Assembly (NCBI GenBank): GCA_019420405.1
Contig: JAHZHF010000168.1
Coordinates: 1-6,755 of the forward strand
Length of the DNA stretch: 6,755 nucleotides
From: Clostridiales bacterium
GTDB lineage: Bacteria > Bacillota > Clostridia > Lachnospirales > Lachnospiraceae
Direction: 5' to 3'
Shown piece by piece: positions 1 through 5,329 of this stretch; within the stretch, counting starts at the first letter, position 1; each line of letters opens with the position of its first letter. The notes under the pieces are model-generated. The model made no database searches. It saw only the letters and a list, made by a program, of their open reading frames with translations, and was not told the origin of the DNA. The translations under genes and the position numbers were made by a program.

Positions 1-1
1 A

Positions 2-313
2 AAACAAATATCAGATGATATAAAGCAGTTTTCTTATGAGATATGTCAAAAGCACAAAGCCGTTATTAGATATATGGAGACAGATAAAGACCATATTCAT
101 TACATGATAGAAACAGAATCAACAATATCCATTAGTAAAATAGTAAATCTGATGAAGAGCTATACAACATATCATATTTGGGAAAGATATCCGAATTATT
201 TACGAAAACATTTCTGGAATGAGCATACTTTATGGACGGACGGATATTTTGCTTGCAGTGTATGAAATGTTTCAGAAGAGATGCTCCGAAAATATATAGA
301 AAACCAAGGATAG
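2..313 (+). pseudogene. tnpA: IS200/IS605 Y1 (HUH) transposase TnpA, 5'-cut by window edge, premature stop
   Basis: Reading from base 2, the frame is open into the window, so the N-terminus (roughly 30 residues by family length) lies upstream. The HUH metal-binding motif is visible as DHIH, with its histidine codons at 92-94 and 98-100. It is followed by the family-typical stretches TISISKIVNL and WTDGYFACS. After ...ACSV the frame hits TGA at 263-265, where relatives usually have glycine (GGA to TGA would be one base change). Reading through, the frame continues NVSEEMLRKYIENQG to TAG at 311-313, which is the normal family C-terminus. The catalytic tyrosine of the YxxxQ motif (codon 293-295, Gln at 305-307) lies after the stop, so the truncated product could not cut or rejoin DNA. 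A sequencing error is the main alternative. Family assignment is secure; inactivity is inferred. Confidence 0.85.
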
Positions 314-330
314 GAAGGAGATGACAGTCA

Positions 331-1140
331 ATGCTAAAAGCCTATAAATACAGGATATATCCGAATAGCGAACAGAGAACACAGATTGCAAAAACATTTG
401 GCTGTTGTCGTTTTGTTTATAACCATACACTGGTATATCGGAAAGAAATATATGAGAAAGAGAAAAAGTCTGTCAGTAAAACAGATTGTAATAATTACTG
501 TAACAGAGAATTAAAGAAAGATTATGAATGGCTAAAAGAAGTGGACAAATTCGCACTGACCAACGCAATTTATAACATGGACTCTGCATATCAGAAATTT
601 TTCAGGGAACATGCGGGATATCCAAAATTCAAGAGTAAACATGATAACCATAAATCCTATACAACAAATCTGGAAAAGCTGCAAAGGCAGCTATCACATA
701 AAGAAAAGAGAAGTAAAAATTATGATAAAACAAAGAAAAAGATAGCAAAATGCCATGAGAAAATAAGAAATACCAGAAAAGATTATCTACATAAAGTTTC
801 ACATGAGATTATCAGCGAAAACCAAGTGATAGTTTCAGAGAATCTACAGATAAAAAATATGGTAAAAAATCATCATCTGGCAAAAGCCATAAGTGATGCA
901 TCGTGGTACGAGCTGACGAGACAGTTAGAGTATAAGGCAAAATGGAATGGCAGGAAATATATCAAAATAGATACATTTTATGCCAGTAGTCAAATATGTT
1001 CCGTTTGTGGGTATCAGAATCCGGATATAAAAGATTTGTCAGTGAGAACGTGGACATGTCCGGAATGTGGAGCAGAACATGACAGGGATATAAATGCAGC
1101 AAAAAATATATTGGAAGAAGGATTAGGACAAATAGCATAA
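331..1140 (+). CDS. tnpB: TnpB (IS605 OrfB), internally deleted, lacks RuvC-I
   Basis: TnpB is an RNA-guided nuclease of IS200/IS605 elements, ancestral to Cas12. The start MLKAYKYRIYPN is the canonical N-terminus and is preceded by GGAAGGAG (313-320). Residues 1-113 match the N-terminal region up to HKSYTTN. The sequence then jumps to LEKLQRQLSHKEK, a stretch that in full-length proteins follows the RuvC-I motif. The protein is 269 aa against about 370-400 for the family, so roughly 100 residues are missing in frame near base 669. No GIDLG-like RuvC-I motif with its catalytic Asp is present. The RuvC-II Glu (E170 in VIVSEN), the zinc finger (C223, C226, C243, C246) and RuvC-III (DRDINAA, D253) remain. 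DNA cleavage is therefore unlikely. Binding of omega RNA or DNA is uncertain because part of the central region is also gone. A decayed gene is the simplest reading; selection as a nuclease-dead binder is possible but unproven. Confidence 0.9.
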   Translation: MLKAYKYRIYPNSEQRTQIAKTFGCCRFVYNHTLVYRKEIYEKEKKSVSKTDCNNYCNRELKKDYEWLKEVDKFALTNAIYNMDSAYQKFFREHAGYPKFKSKHDNHKSYTTNLEKLQRQLSHKEKRSKNYDKTKKKIAKCHEKIRNTRKDYLHKVSHEIISENQVIVSENLQIKNMVKNHHLAKAISDASWYELTRQLEYKAKWNGRKYIKIDTFYASSQICSVCGYQNPDIKDLSVRTWTCPECGAEHDRDINAAKNILEEGLGQIA

Positions 1141-1262
1141 AGAAATATATAGGGCAGGGACTGCCCGAATTAACGCCTGTGGAGATAGTAGGTAAGTGCC
1201 CTGTGGGTATACGAGGTCGATGAAGCAGGAAGCCCATTGGCTTTAGACAATGGGTAGTTCAC
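1141..1262 (+). ncRNA. Candidate omega RNA / reRNA scaffold at the IS right end
   Basis: In IS200/IS605 elements the guide RNA of TnpB comes from the 3' end of tnpB and the right end, with the guide being the flanking DNA just past the element. This stretch has no ORF and contains a hairpin GGGCAG-GGA-CTGCCC (1152-1166), two copies of CCTGTGG (1176-1182 and 1200-1206), and the terminal hairpin (1232-1255). The true 5' end may lie inside tnpB. The predicted guide would start at about 1263. Placement rests on position and family knowledge, not on a covariance match. Confidence 0.5.
1232..1255 (+). repeat. Right-end subterminal hairpin of the IS element
   Basis: CCCATTG (1233-1239) pairs perfectly with CAATGGG (1248-1254). 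A flanking G-T pair, one G-A mismatch (1240/1247) and a C-G pair close a TTTA loop. The stem lies a few bases before the presumed cleavage site, as expected for the structure that the Y1 transposase recognises in single-stranded DNA. The mismatch probably marks one base of decay from a longer stem. Confidence 0.75.
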
Positions 1263-1270
1263 TTTAAGAC

Positions 1271-1299
1271 TCGACTTATACTACCCCACAGAGTATAAT
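1271..1299 (+). promoter_or_regulatory. Sigma-A type promoter of the purine operon
   Basis: TCGACT (1271-1276, four of six bases matching TTGACA) is followed by a 17-bp spacer and a perfect TATAAT (1294-1299). Transcription would start near 1306, about 28 nt before the ATG at 1334, with AAGGAG at 1321-1326 as ribosome binding site. The promoter lies only about 8 bp past the IS right end, so the insertion left it intact but replaced everything upstream of the -35 box. Confidence 0.65.
1277..1297. promoter_or_regulatory. Dyad symmetry over spacer and -10 box, candidate operator
   Basis: TATACT (1277-1282) and AGTATA (1292-1297) are perfect inverted copies around a 9-nt centre, ACCCCACAG. The dyad begins directly after the -35 hexamer and ends inside the -10 hexamer, a common position for a repressor site. 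No regulator gene is visible in the window, so its use is inferred. Confidence 0.35.
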
Positions 1300-1333
1300 A
1301 GGAGACGTACACATCAGAAAAAGGAGCAGTCAG

Positions 1334-2176
1334 ATGAGCAGACAGTATGAGAAACTGGAGAAATGTTATGAATATTATAGATCTGTGACCGACTTTGTAC
1401 CGGAGGTTGGGTTGATCCTGGGATCCGGTCTTGGCGGTTACGCACGCAATATGAAGGTGTTAAAGGAGATCCCATACAGTGAGATTCCCGGATTCCCGGT
1501 GTCCACGGTGGAAGGGCATGACGGGCGGTTCCTCCTCGGAATGATCGGGGAAGTACCGGCGGTTGTTATGAAGGGAAGAGTCCATTATTATGAAGGATAT
1601 ACAATGGAGGAAGTTGTGCTCCCGGTCCGTCTGATGAAGCGGATGGGAATTCACACTCTCTTTTTGACAAATGCGGCCGGAGGGATCAACAGGGAGTTTT
1701 CTGTGGGAGACTTTATGATGATCACGGACCAGATATCCAGCTTCGTACCGTCCCCGCTGGTCGGTGAGAATGTCTCGGAGCTGGGGGAGAGGTTCCCGGA
1801 TATGACTCATATTTACGACGTGGAGCTGATGGAGCTGATCCGCAGGACGGCGGCAGAAGAGAAAATTGAAATTCAGGAGGGTGTTTATCTCCAGACTTCG
1901 GGACCAAATTTTGAAAGCCCGGCTGAGATCAGGATGTACGAAGCGCTTGGCGCGAATGCGGTGGGGATGAGTACTGCCTGTGAAGCCATTGCAGCTCGTC
2001 ATGCAGGTGTCAGAGTATGCGGGATTTCCTGTATTTCCAATATGGCTTGCGGGATCTCCGATGAGGAGCTGAGCCATCTGGACGTTCAGGCAGTGGCGGA
2101 CAGTAGAGCCGGAGAGTTCGAACGGCTGGTGACAAAAAGCATCGAGAAGATGGGAAGGGACGGACAGGCAGTATGA
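1334..2176 (+). CDS. punA: Purine nucleoside phosphorylase, trimeric (PNP/MTAP) type
   Basis: The enzyme splits purine (deoxy)nucleosides with phosphate into free base and (deoxy)ribose-1-phosphate in the cytoplasm, for salvage or catabolism. At 280 aa it has normal length for trimeric, 6-oxopurine-type PNPs. Visible motifs in order: phosphate loop GSGLGG (30-35), GHDGRF (61-66), GRVHYYEGY (81-89), TNAAGGIN (112-119), GPNFESPAEIRM (190-201) with the base-contacting Glu198, AVGMST (209-214), and SCISNMACGIS (232-242) with Asn236 at the position that sets 6-oxopurine preference in the human enzyme. The start is fixed by AAGGAG 7 nt upstream. It is the first gene of the run, and its stop overlaps the next start (ATGA), implying translational coupling to the amidohydrolase. 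Family assignment is secure; whether it prefers inosine/guanosine or also takes methylthioinosine cannot be read from the sequence. Confidence 0.95.
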   Translation: MSRQYEKLEKCYEYYRSVTDFVPEVGLILGSGLGGYARNMKVLKEIPYSEIPGFPVSTVEGHDGRFLLGMIGEVPAVVMKGRVHYYEGYTMEEVVLPVRLMKRMGIHTLFLTNAAGGINREFSVGDFMMITDQISSFVPSPLVGENVSELGERFPDMTHIYDVELMELIRRTAAEEKIEIQEGVYLQTSGPNFESPAEIRMYEALGANAVGMSTACEAIAARHAGVRVCGISCISNMACGISDEELSHLDVQAVADSRAGEFERLVTKSIEKMGRDGQAV

Positions 2177-3459
2177 GGACCAGAATTTACAATGCGAGAA
2201 TCCTGACGATGGAGGAAGGCAGAGAGATCTTTTCCGGCGAGGTGCAGATCCGGGACGGACGGATTACTTACGTGGGACCGTCGGCAGATGAAGCGCCGGG
2301 AATGGACAAAACATTTAATAAAACATCTGAGACGACGGAGACATGGGGGGAGGAGATTGACGCGGGAGGAAACCTGATCATGCCAGGATTTAAGAACGCC
2401 CACACCCATTCCCCGATGACCTTCCTGCGCTCCTACGCAGATGACATGAAGCTGCAGGAGTGGCTTACCGGGGACGATATATACTGGCTTACAAAGCTGG
2501 CGGTGATGGAATACCTGACCAGCGGGACGACAGCAGTATTTGACATGTACAAATTAAAGGACGACAGTGCCCGTGCGGCCCGGGAGACGGGATTTCGGAT
2601 GGTATTCTGCGGGGATCTCAATGATTTCGGCGGAACTGTGGAAGATATGGAGAGAGACTATCTGAGATACAATGAGGACAGAGAGAGTCTGTTGTCTTAT
2701 CAGATCGGATTCCACGCGGAGTATACGACCAGCCGGGAGCTGATGGAGAAGATTGCTTCGCTGGCGCATAAATATGAAGCTCCGGTTTATGTCCACTGTT
2801 CAGAGACGAAAAAAGAGGTGGAAGAGTGCCGGGAGCGCTCGGGCATGACTCCGGTGGCATATATGGATTCACTGAGGATGTTCCGGCATGGCGGCGGCCT
2901 GTTCCACGGAGTGCACATGGACGAAGAGGACTTTGAGATCCTAAAGAAAAGTGGAATCTCGGTGGTGACCAATCCGGCGTCGAATCTGAAACTTGCCAGT
3001 GGCATCGCCCCGGTGAAACGGTATCTGGATGAGGGAATTCTGACCGCTGTCGGGACAGACGGCCCGGCAAGCAACAACTGTCTGGACATGTTCCGTGAGA
3101 TGTTCCTTGTAACAGGACTGCAGAAGGCTGTCTGCGATGATCCGGAGGCGGTTCCTGCCATGGATGTGCTCCGAATGGCTACTGTAAACGGTGCGAAGGT
3201 GATGGGACTTTCTGACTGCGACGTACTCGCACCGGGAAAGAGGGCAGATCTGATTATGCTCGATCTGATGCAGCCGAATATGCGGCCGCTTCACAATATC
3301 GAAAAGAATATTGTATACAGCGGAAGTAAACAGAATGTGAAGATGACGATGATAAACGGGAAGGTCCTTTACAGGGACGGTGCGTTTATGATCGGGGAGC
3401 GTCCGGAGACAATCTATGAACATGCAGAGAGGATCTCGGAGCGGATACTCGGGGAGTGA
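2173..3459 (+). CDS. mtaD: MtaD-like amidohydrolase (methylthioadenosine/SAH/adenosine deaminase family)
   Basis: This is a 428-aa protein of the TRZ/ATZ branch of the metal-dependent amidohydrolases. Relatives deaminate 5'-methylthioadenosine, S-adenosylhomocysteine or adenosine to the inosine form, releasing ammonia. The metal ligands can be seen: HTH at 77-79 (PGFKNAHTHSPMTFLR), His208 with Glu211 in VHCSET, His248 in HGVHMDEED, and Asp296 in GTDGPASNN. The motif NPASNLKLASGIAPV (267-281) is typical of MtaD proteins. The N-terminal beta-sandwich part carries a short charged, Thr/Glu-rich insertion (about residues 41-62). It starts inside the stop of the PNP gene (4-nt overlap), which fits a two-step route of deamination then phosphorolysis. 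Guanine deaminase, SsnA or another aminohydrolase are less likely by motif, but exact substrate is inferred. Confidence 0.85.
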   Translation: MRTRIYNARILTMEEGREIFSGEVQIRDGRITYVGPSADEAPGMDKTFNKTSETTETWGEEIDAGGNLIMPGFKNAHTHSPMTFLRSYADDMKLQEWLTGDDIYWLTKLAVMEYLTSGTTAVFDMYKLKDDSARAARETGFRMVFCGDLNDFGGTVEDMERDYLRYNEDRESLLSYQIGFHAEYTTSRELMEKIASLAHKYEAPVYVHCSETKKEVEECRERSGMTPVAYMDSLRMFRHGGGLFHGVHMDEEDFEILKKSGISVVTNPASNLKLASGIAPVKRYLDEGILTAVGTDGPASNNCLDMFREMFLVTGLQKAVCDDPEAVPAMDVLRMATVNGAKVMGLSDCDVLAPGKRADLIMLDLMQPNMRPLHNIEKNIVYSGSKQNVKMTMINGKVLYRDGAFMIGERPETIYEHAERISERILGE

Positions 3460-3521
3460 GCACCGCAAGCGGCATGTAAAGGAACAGCAGGGGAGAAAAA
3501 ACAGAAAAGAAAGGGGTACTT

Positions 3522-3989
3522 ATGATGAGAGCAGCAATATTTACGATTGATACAGGAGCTTATAAAGCAAAGGCGGAGAGTGCAGCAGCGTCAGCGCTGA
3601 AACGGCTGCTGGAGCAGGTGGGATTCGATGTGAAGGCAGCAGGCGTCCTCCCCCAGGAGAGGGAAGTTGTGGCGTCGGTGATGAGGCAGCTTTCAGATTC
3701 AGGAGCGGTGGATCTGATTCTTACTACCGGGGCGGTGGGATACCTTCCGGAGGATGTGGCTCCGGATGCACTTTCCGATGTGGCTGAGCGCCGTCTTCCG
3801 GGCATTCCCGAGGCGCTGAGAGCCTATAATCTGAGATATTCCAAAATGTGTATGATGGACCGGATGGAGGCGGGAATCCGCAGAGGAACGCTTCTGATTA
3901 ATCTTCCGGAGAGTGCGAAGATGGCAAAGGAGGATATGGAATATATCCTGACGGAGACCGTACAGGTAGTGGAGAGTATCAGCTTATGA
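3522..3989 (+). CDS. MoaB/MogA-fold protein with divergent molybdopterin-binding motifs
   Basis: The 155-aa length and the pattern DLILTTGAVGYLPEDVAPDAL (64-84), LPGIPEAL (92-99) and GTLLINLPESAK (122-133) place it in the MoaB/MogA family. Those proteins adenylylate molybdopterin during molybdenum cofactor synthesis. Key positions differ: the usual TTGGTG is TTGAVG, the usual RDVTP is EDVAP (Asp78 is kept), the usual NLPGSP is NLPESA, and the N-terminal SD...D-SG signature is replaced by TIDTGAYKAKAES. No other cofactor gene is nearby. It may be a paralogue with another ligand. A link to molybdenum hydroxylases such as xanthine dehydrogenase, which would use the bases released by the upstream enzymes, is only a guess. 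AAGGGG (3511-3516) precedes ATG 3522; ATG 3525 is equally usable. The stop overlaps the next start by 4 nt. Confidence 0.8.
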   Translation: MMRAAIFTIDTGAYKAKAESAAASALKRLLEQVGFDVKAAGVLPQEREVVASVMRQLSDSGAVDLILTTGAVGYLPEDVAPDALSDVAERRLPGIPEALRAYNLRYSKMCMMDRMEAGIRRGTLLINLPESAKMAKEDMEYILTETVQVVESISL

Positions 3990-4684
3990 TGAAGGTGACA
4001 TATGTAGGACATAGCGGATTCCTTGTAGAGACGGAGGAAGGGTATCTCCTGTTTGACTATTATAAAGGGGAGCTTCCCCTTTCAGATCCGTCGAAAAAAC
4101 TTTTTGTCTTTGTGAGCCATGCACACTATGACCATTACAGCCGGGAGATCTTCGCGCTGAGAGACAGGGTTCAGGAAGTGAAGTATATCCTGTCTTCGGA
4201 TGTTCCGGTACCGGAGAATGTGAGTGGGGAGGATATCCTGTCCGTGCATCCCGGGGAGGAGCGACAGGTGTCCGATACCTGCCGGATTCGGACTTTGAGA
4301 TCCAACGATGAGGGCGTTGCGTTTCTTGTACATTTCGGGAACCGGACATTCTACCATGCCGGGGATCTGAACTGGTGGCACTGGGAGGGCGAGCCGGAAG
4401 AGTACAACACCGGTATGCGCAGATCCTACCAGTCGGAGATCAATAAACTTCAGGAAGAGAAGATTGATGCGGCTTTTGTTCCGGTGGACCCAAGACTTGG
4501 CGAGCAGTACTGCTGGGGGCTGGACTGCTTTATGAAGCGGGTCGGTGCGGCATATGTGTTCCCCATGCACTTCTGGGGAAATTATGGAATCTTTGACCGT
4601 CTGATGCTTGAAAAGTGTACGGAGGAATACAGGGAACAGGTTATAAAAATAGAGAAGGAAGGCCAGAGCTTCACGCTTGGCTAA
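3986..4684 (+). CDS. MBL-fold (metallo-beta-lactamase superfamily) metal-dependent hydrolase
   Basis: The protein has 232 aa, with the N-terminal strand pattern KVTYVGHSGFLVET, the metal motif HAHYDH (His45, His47, Asp49, His50), YHAGD (123-127) with the bridging Asp127, and a C-terminal PMHFWGN with His195. The small size and lack of extra domains resemble the UlaG-like/uncharacterised hydrolase branch rather than beta-lactamases or RNase J/Z. The aromatic stretch LNWWHW (128-133) after the aspartate may shape the substrate pocket. Its ATG overlaps the stop of the MoaB-like gene, with GGAGAG (3971-3976) upstream; ATG 3989 is an alternative start. It is followed after 11 nt by ribonuclease HI. 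Family is secure, substrate unknown. A phosphodiester or lactone substrate would be typical of the superfamily. Confidence 0.85.
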   Translation: MMKVTYVGHSGFLVETEEGYLLFDYYKGELPLSDPSKKLFVFVSHAHYDHYSREIFALRDRVQEVKYILSSDVPVPENVSGEDILSVHPGEERQVSDTCRIRTLRSNDEGVAFLVHFGNRTFYHAGDLNWWHWEGEPEEYNTGMRRSYQSEINKLQEEKIDAAFVPVDPRLGEQYCWGLDCFMKRVGAAYVFPMHFWGNYGIFDRLMLEKCTEEYREQVIKIEKEGQSFTLG

Positions 4685-4688
4685 GGAG
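4682..4688 (+). promoter_or_regulatory. Ribosome binding site that fixes the rnhA start
   Basis: TAAGGAG overlaps the TAA stop of the MBL gene and lies 7 nt before ATG 4696. The open frame extends upstream to an ATG at 4615, but that part lies inside the MBL gene, has no such site, and would add 27 residues before the normal RNase HI N-terminus. Confidence 0.8.
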
Positions 4689-4695
4689 AAACAAA

Positions 4696-5169
4696 ATGAC
4701 TGTAAAAATCTATACGGACGGCGCGGCCAGAGGCAACCCGGATGGGCCCGGAGGCTACGGCGCAGTGCTGGAATATGTGGATACAAAAGGAGAACTGCAC
4801 GTGAAGGAGCTCTCTCAGGGCTACGTGAGGACGACGAATAACCGGATGGAGCTGATGGCGGTAATCGCCGCTCTGGAGGCATTAAACCGGCCGTGCACGG
4901 TGGAGGTGTACTCAGATTCGCAGTATGTGGTGAACGCGTTCAACCAGCACTGGGTAGACGGGTGGCTGAAAAAGGGCTGGAAGAGGGGAAAGAACGAGCC
5001 TGTGAAAAACGTGGATCTCTGGAAGAGACTTCTGGAGGCGAAAGCGCCTCACAGTGTCAGCTTCCACTGGGTGAAGGGCCACGACGGGCATCCCCAGAAC
5101 GAGAGGTGCGATGAACTTGCCACCTCTGCGGCAGATGGGGAGGATTTGATTGTAGACGAGGGAGTCTGA
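4696..5169 (+). CDS. rnhA: Ribonuclease HI
   Basis: The enzyme cleaves the RNA strand of RNA-DNA hybrids (primers, R-loops) in the cytoplasm with two metal ions. The 157-aa protein is normal length for bacterial RNase HI. Catalytic residues are all present: Asp8 (KIYTDGAARGNP), Glu52 (TTNNRMELMA), Asp74 (VYSDSQYVV), His129 (VKGHDGHPQNERCDELA) and Asp139. The basic, Trp-rich segment at residues 86-101 (WVDGWLKKGWKRGKN) is the basic-protrusion/handle region that binds hybrids in the E. coli enzyme. The start at 4696 is chosen for its ribosome binding site and family N-terminus. It is the last gene of the run; the 160 nt that follow have no strong intrinsic terminator, although short hairpins occur (GTCTG 5184-5188 with CAGAC 5196-5200). 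Its functional tie to the upstream genes is not obvious and may simply be shared expression. Confidence 0.95.
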   Translation: MTVKIYTDGAARGNPDGPGGYGAVLEYVDTKGELHVKELSQGYVRTTNNRMELMAVIAALEALNRPCTVEVYSDSQYVVNAFNQHWVDGWLKKGWKRGKNEPVKNVDLWKRLLEAKAPHSVSFHWVKGHDGHPQNERCDELATSAADGEDLIVDEGV

Positions 5170-5211
5170 TCGTGCATGAGAGAGTCTGACCCTGCCAGAC
5201 AGTTAAACTGG

Positions 5212-5250
5212 ACTGGTCTAAAAGTGCTATTCTGGATATTTTAAACCAAT
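5212..5250. repeat. Imperfect inverted repeat spanning the -35 region of the kinase gene
   Basis: ACTGGTCTAAAA (5212-5223) and TTTTAAACCAAT (5239-5250) are inverted copies matching at 10 of 12 positions with a 15-nt spacer. The spacer contains the candidate -35 hexamer. A tandem ACTGG-ACTGG (5207-5216) overlaps the left arm. Its position suggests a regulator site or a stem in a read-through transcript; no regulator is identified. Confidence 0.35.
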
Positions 5251-5261
5251 CCATATATGAT
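5233..5261 (+). promoter_or_regulatory. Probable promoter of the pyridoxamine kinase gene
   Basis: TGGATA (5233-5238, four of six matching TTGACA), a 17-bp spacer and TATGAT (5256-5261) make a plausible sigma-A promoter, with a start near 5268 and a leader of about 60 nt. TATACT at 5261-5266 is an alternative -10 box, but its -35 match is poor. Confidence 0.4.
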
Positions 5262-5274
5262 ATACTTTTCCTAA

Positions 5275-5302
5275 CGCCGGGGCTGATGAGGACAGGCCGG
5301 CG
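5275..5302 (+). other. GC-rich leader hairpin before the kinase gene
   Basis: CGCCGG (5275-5280) pairs perfectly with CCGGCG (5297-5302) around a 16-nt loop. It would form just inside the predicted leader and about 11 nt before the AGCGAGG ribosome binding site (5314-5320). There is no T-run after it, so it is not a simple terminator. No known riboswitch was recognised. Confidence 0.3.
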
Positions 5303-5329
5303 AACCATTATAAAGCGAGGTATATCATT

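Larger units (their letters stand above)
1..1262 (+). mobile_element. IS200/IS605-family insertion sequence, right part, degenerate
   Basis: The segment has the usual IS200/IS605 order: a Y1 transposase gene (tnpA), then tnpB on the same strand, then a non-coding right end with a subterminal hairpin. The left end lies outside the window. The right boundary is placed at the TTCAC (1258-1262) just after the hairpin arm at 1248-1254; this follows the usual layout of such ends and could be off by a few bases. Base composition is clearly more AT-rich than the genes that follow, which fits horizontal acquisition. Both protein genes carry disabling lesions (a stop in tnpA, an internal deletion in tnpB), so the copy is probably immobile unless helped in trans by an intact relative. 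Confidence 0.85.

Noticed and set aside
677..692. Hairpin AGCTGC-AAAG-GCAGCT inside tnpB near the deletion point.
   Set aside because: It follows from the conserved coding stretch Leu-Gln-Arg-Gln-Leu, and there is no sign that it caused the deletion.
1201..1291. CTGTGGG in the IS right end (1201-1207) is complementary to CCCACAG in the promoter dyad centre (1285-1291).
   Set aside because: Seven matching bases over 90 nt are not unusual, and extending the match needs gaps. Without RNA evidence it is probably chance.
1460..2077. A 205-codon open frame on the minus strand inside the PNP gene, and similar long minus-strand frames in the other genes.
   Set aside because: They are shadows of strongly supported + strand genes, with no ribosome binding site or family pattern.
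3463..3472. Short hairpin CCG-CAAG-CGG after the amidohydrolase gene, considered as a terminator.
   Set aside because: The stem is only three to four pairs with no T-run, and the next gene follows in the same direction after 62 nt.
4615..4695. Upstream in-frame extension of RNase HI to an ATG at 4615.
   Set aside because: The extension lies wholly inside the MBL gene, lacks a Shine-Dalgarno site, and precedes the normal RNase HI N-terminus, which has its own TAAGGAG.
5283..5304. CTGATGAGG...GGCGAA in the kinase leader resembles a hammerhead ribozyme core.
   Set aside because: The sequence between CTGATGA and GAA cannot form stem II beyond one pair, GAA is followed by C rather than A, and there is no fitting stem III cleavage site. 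The match is a chance partial core.
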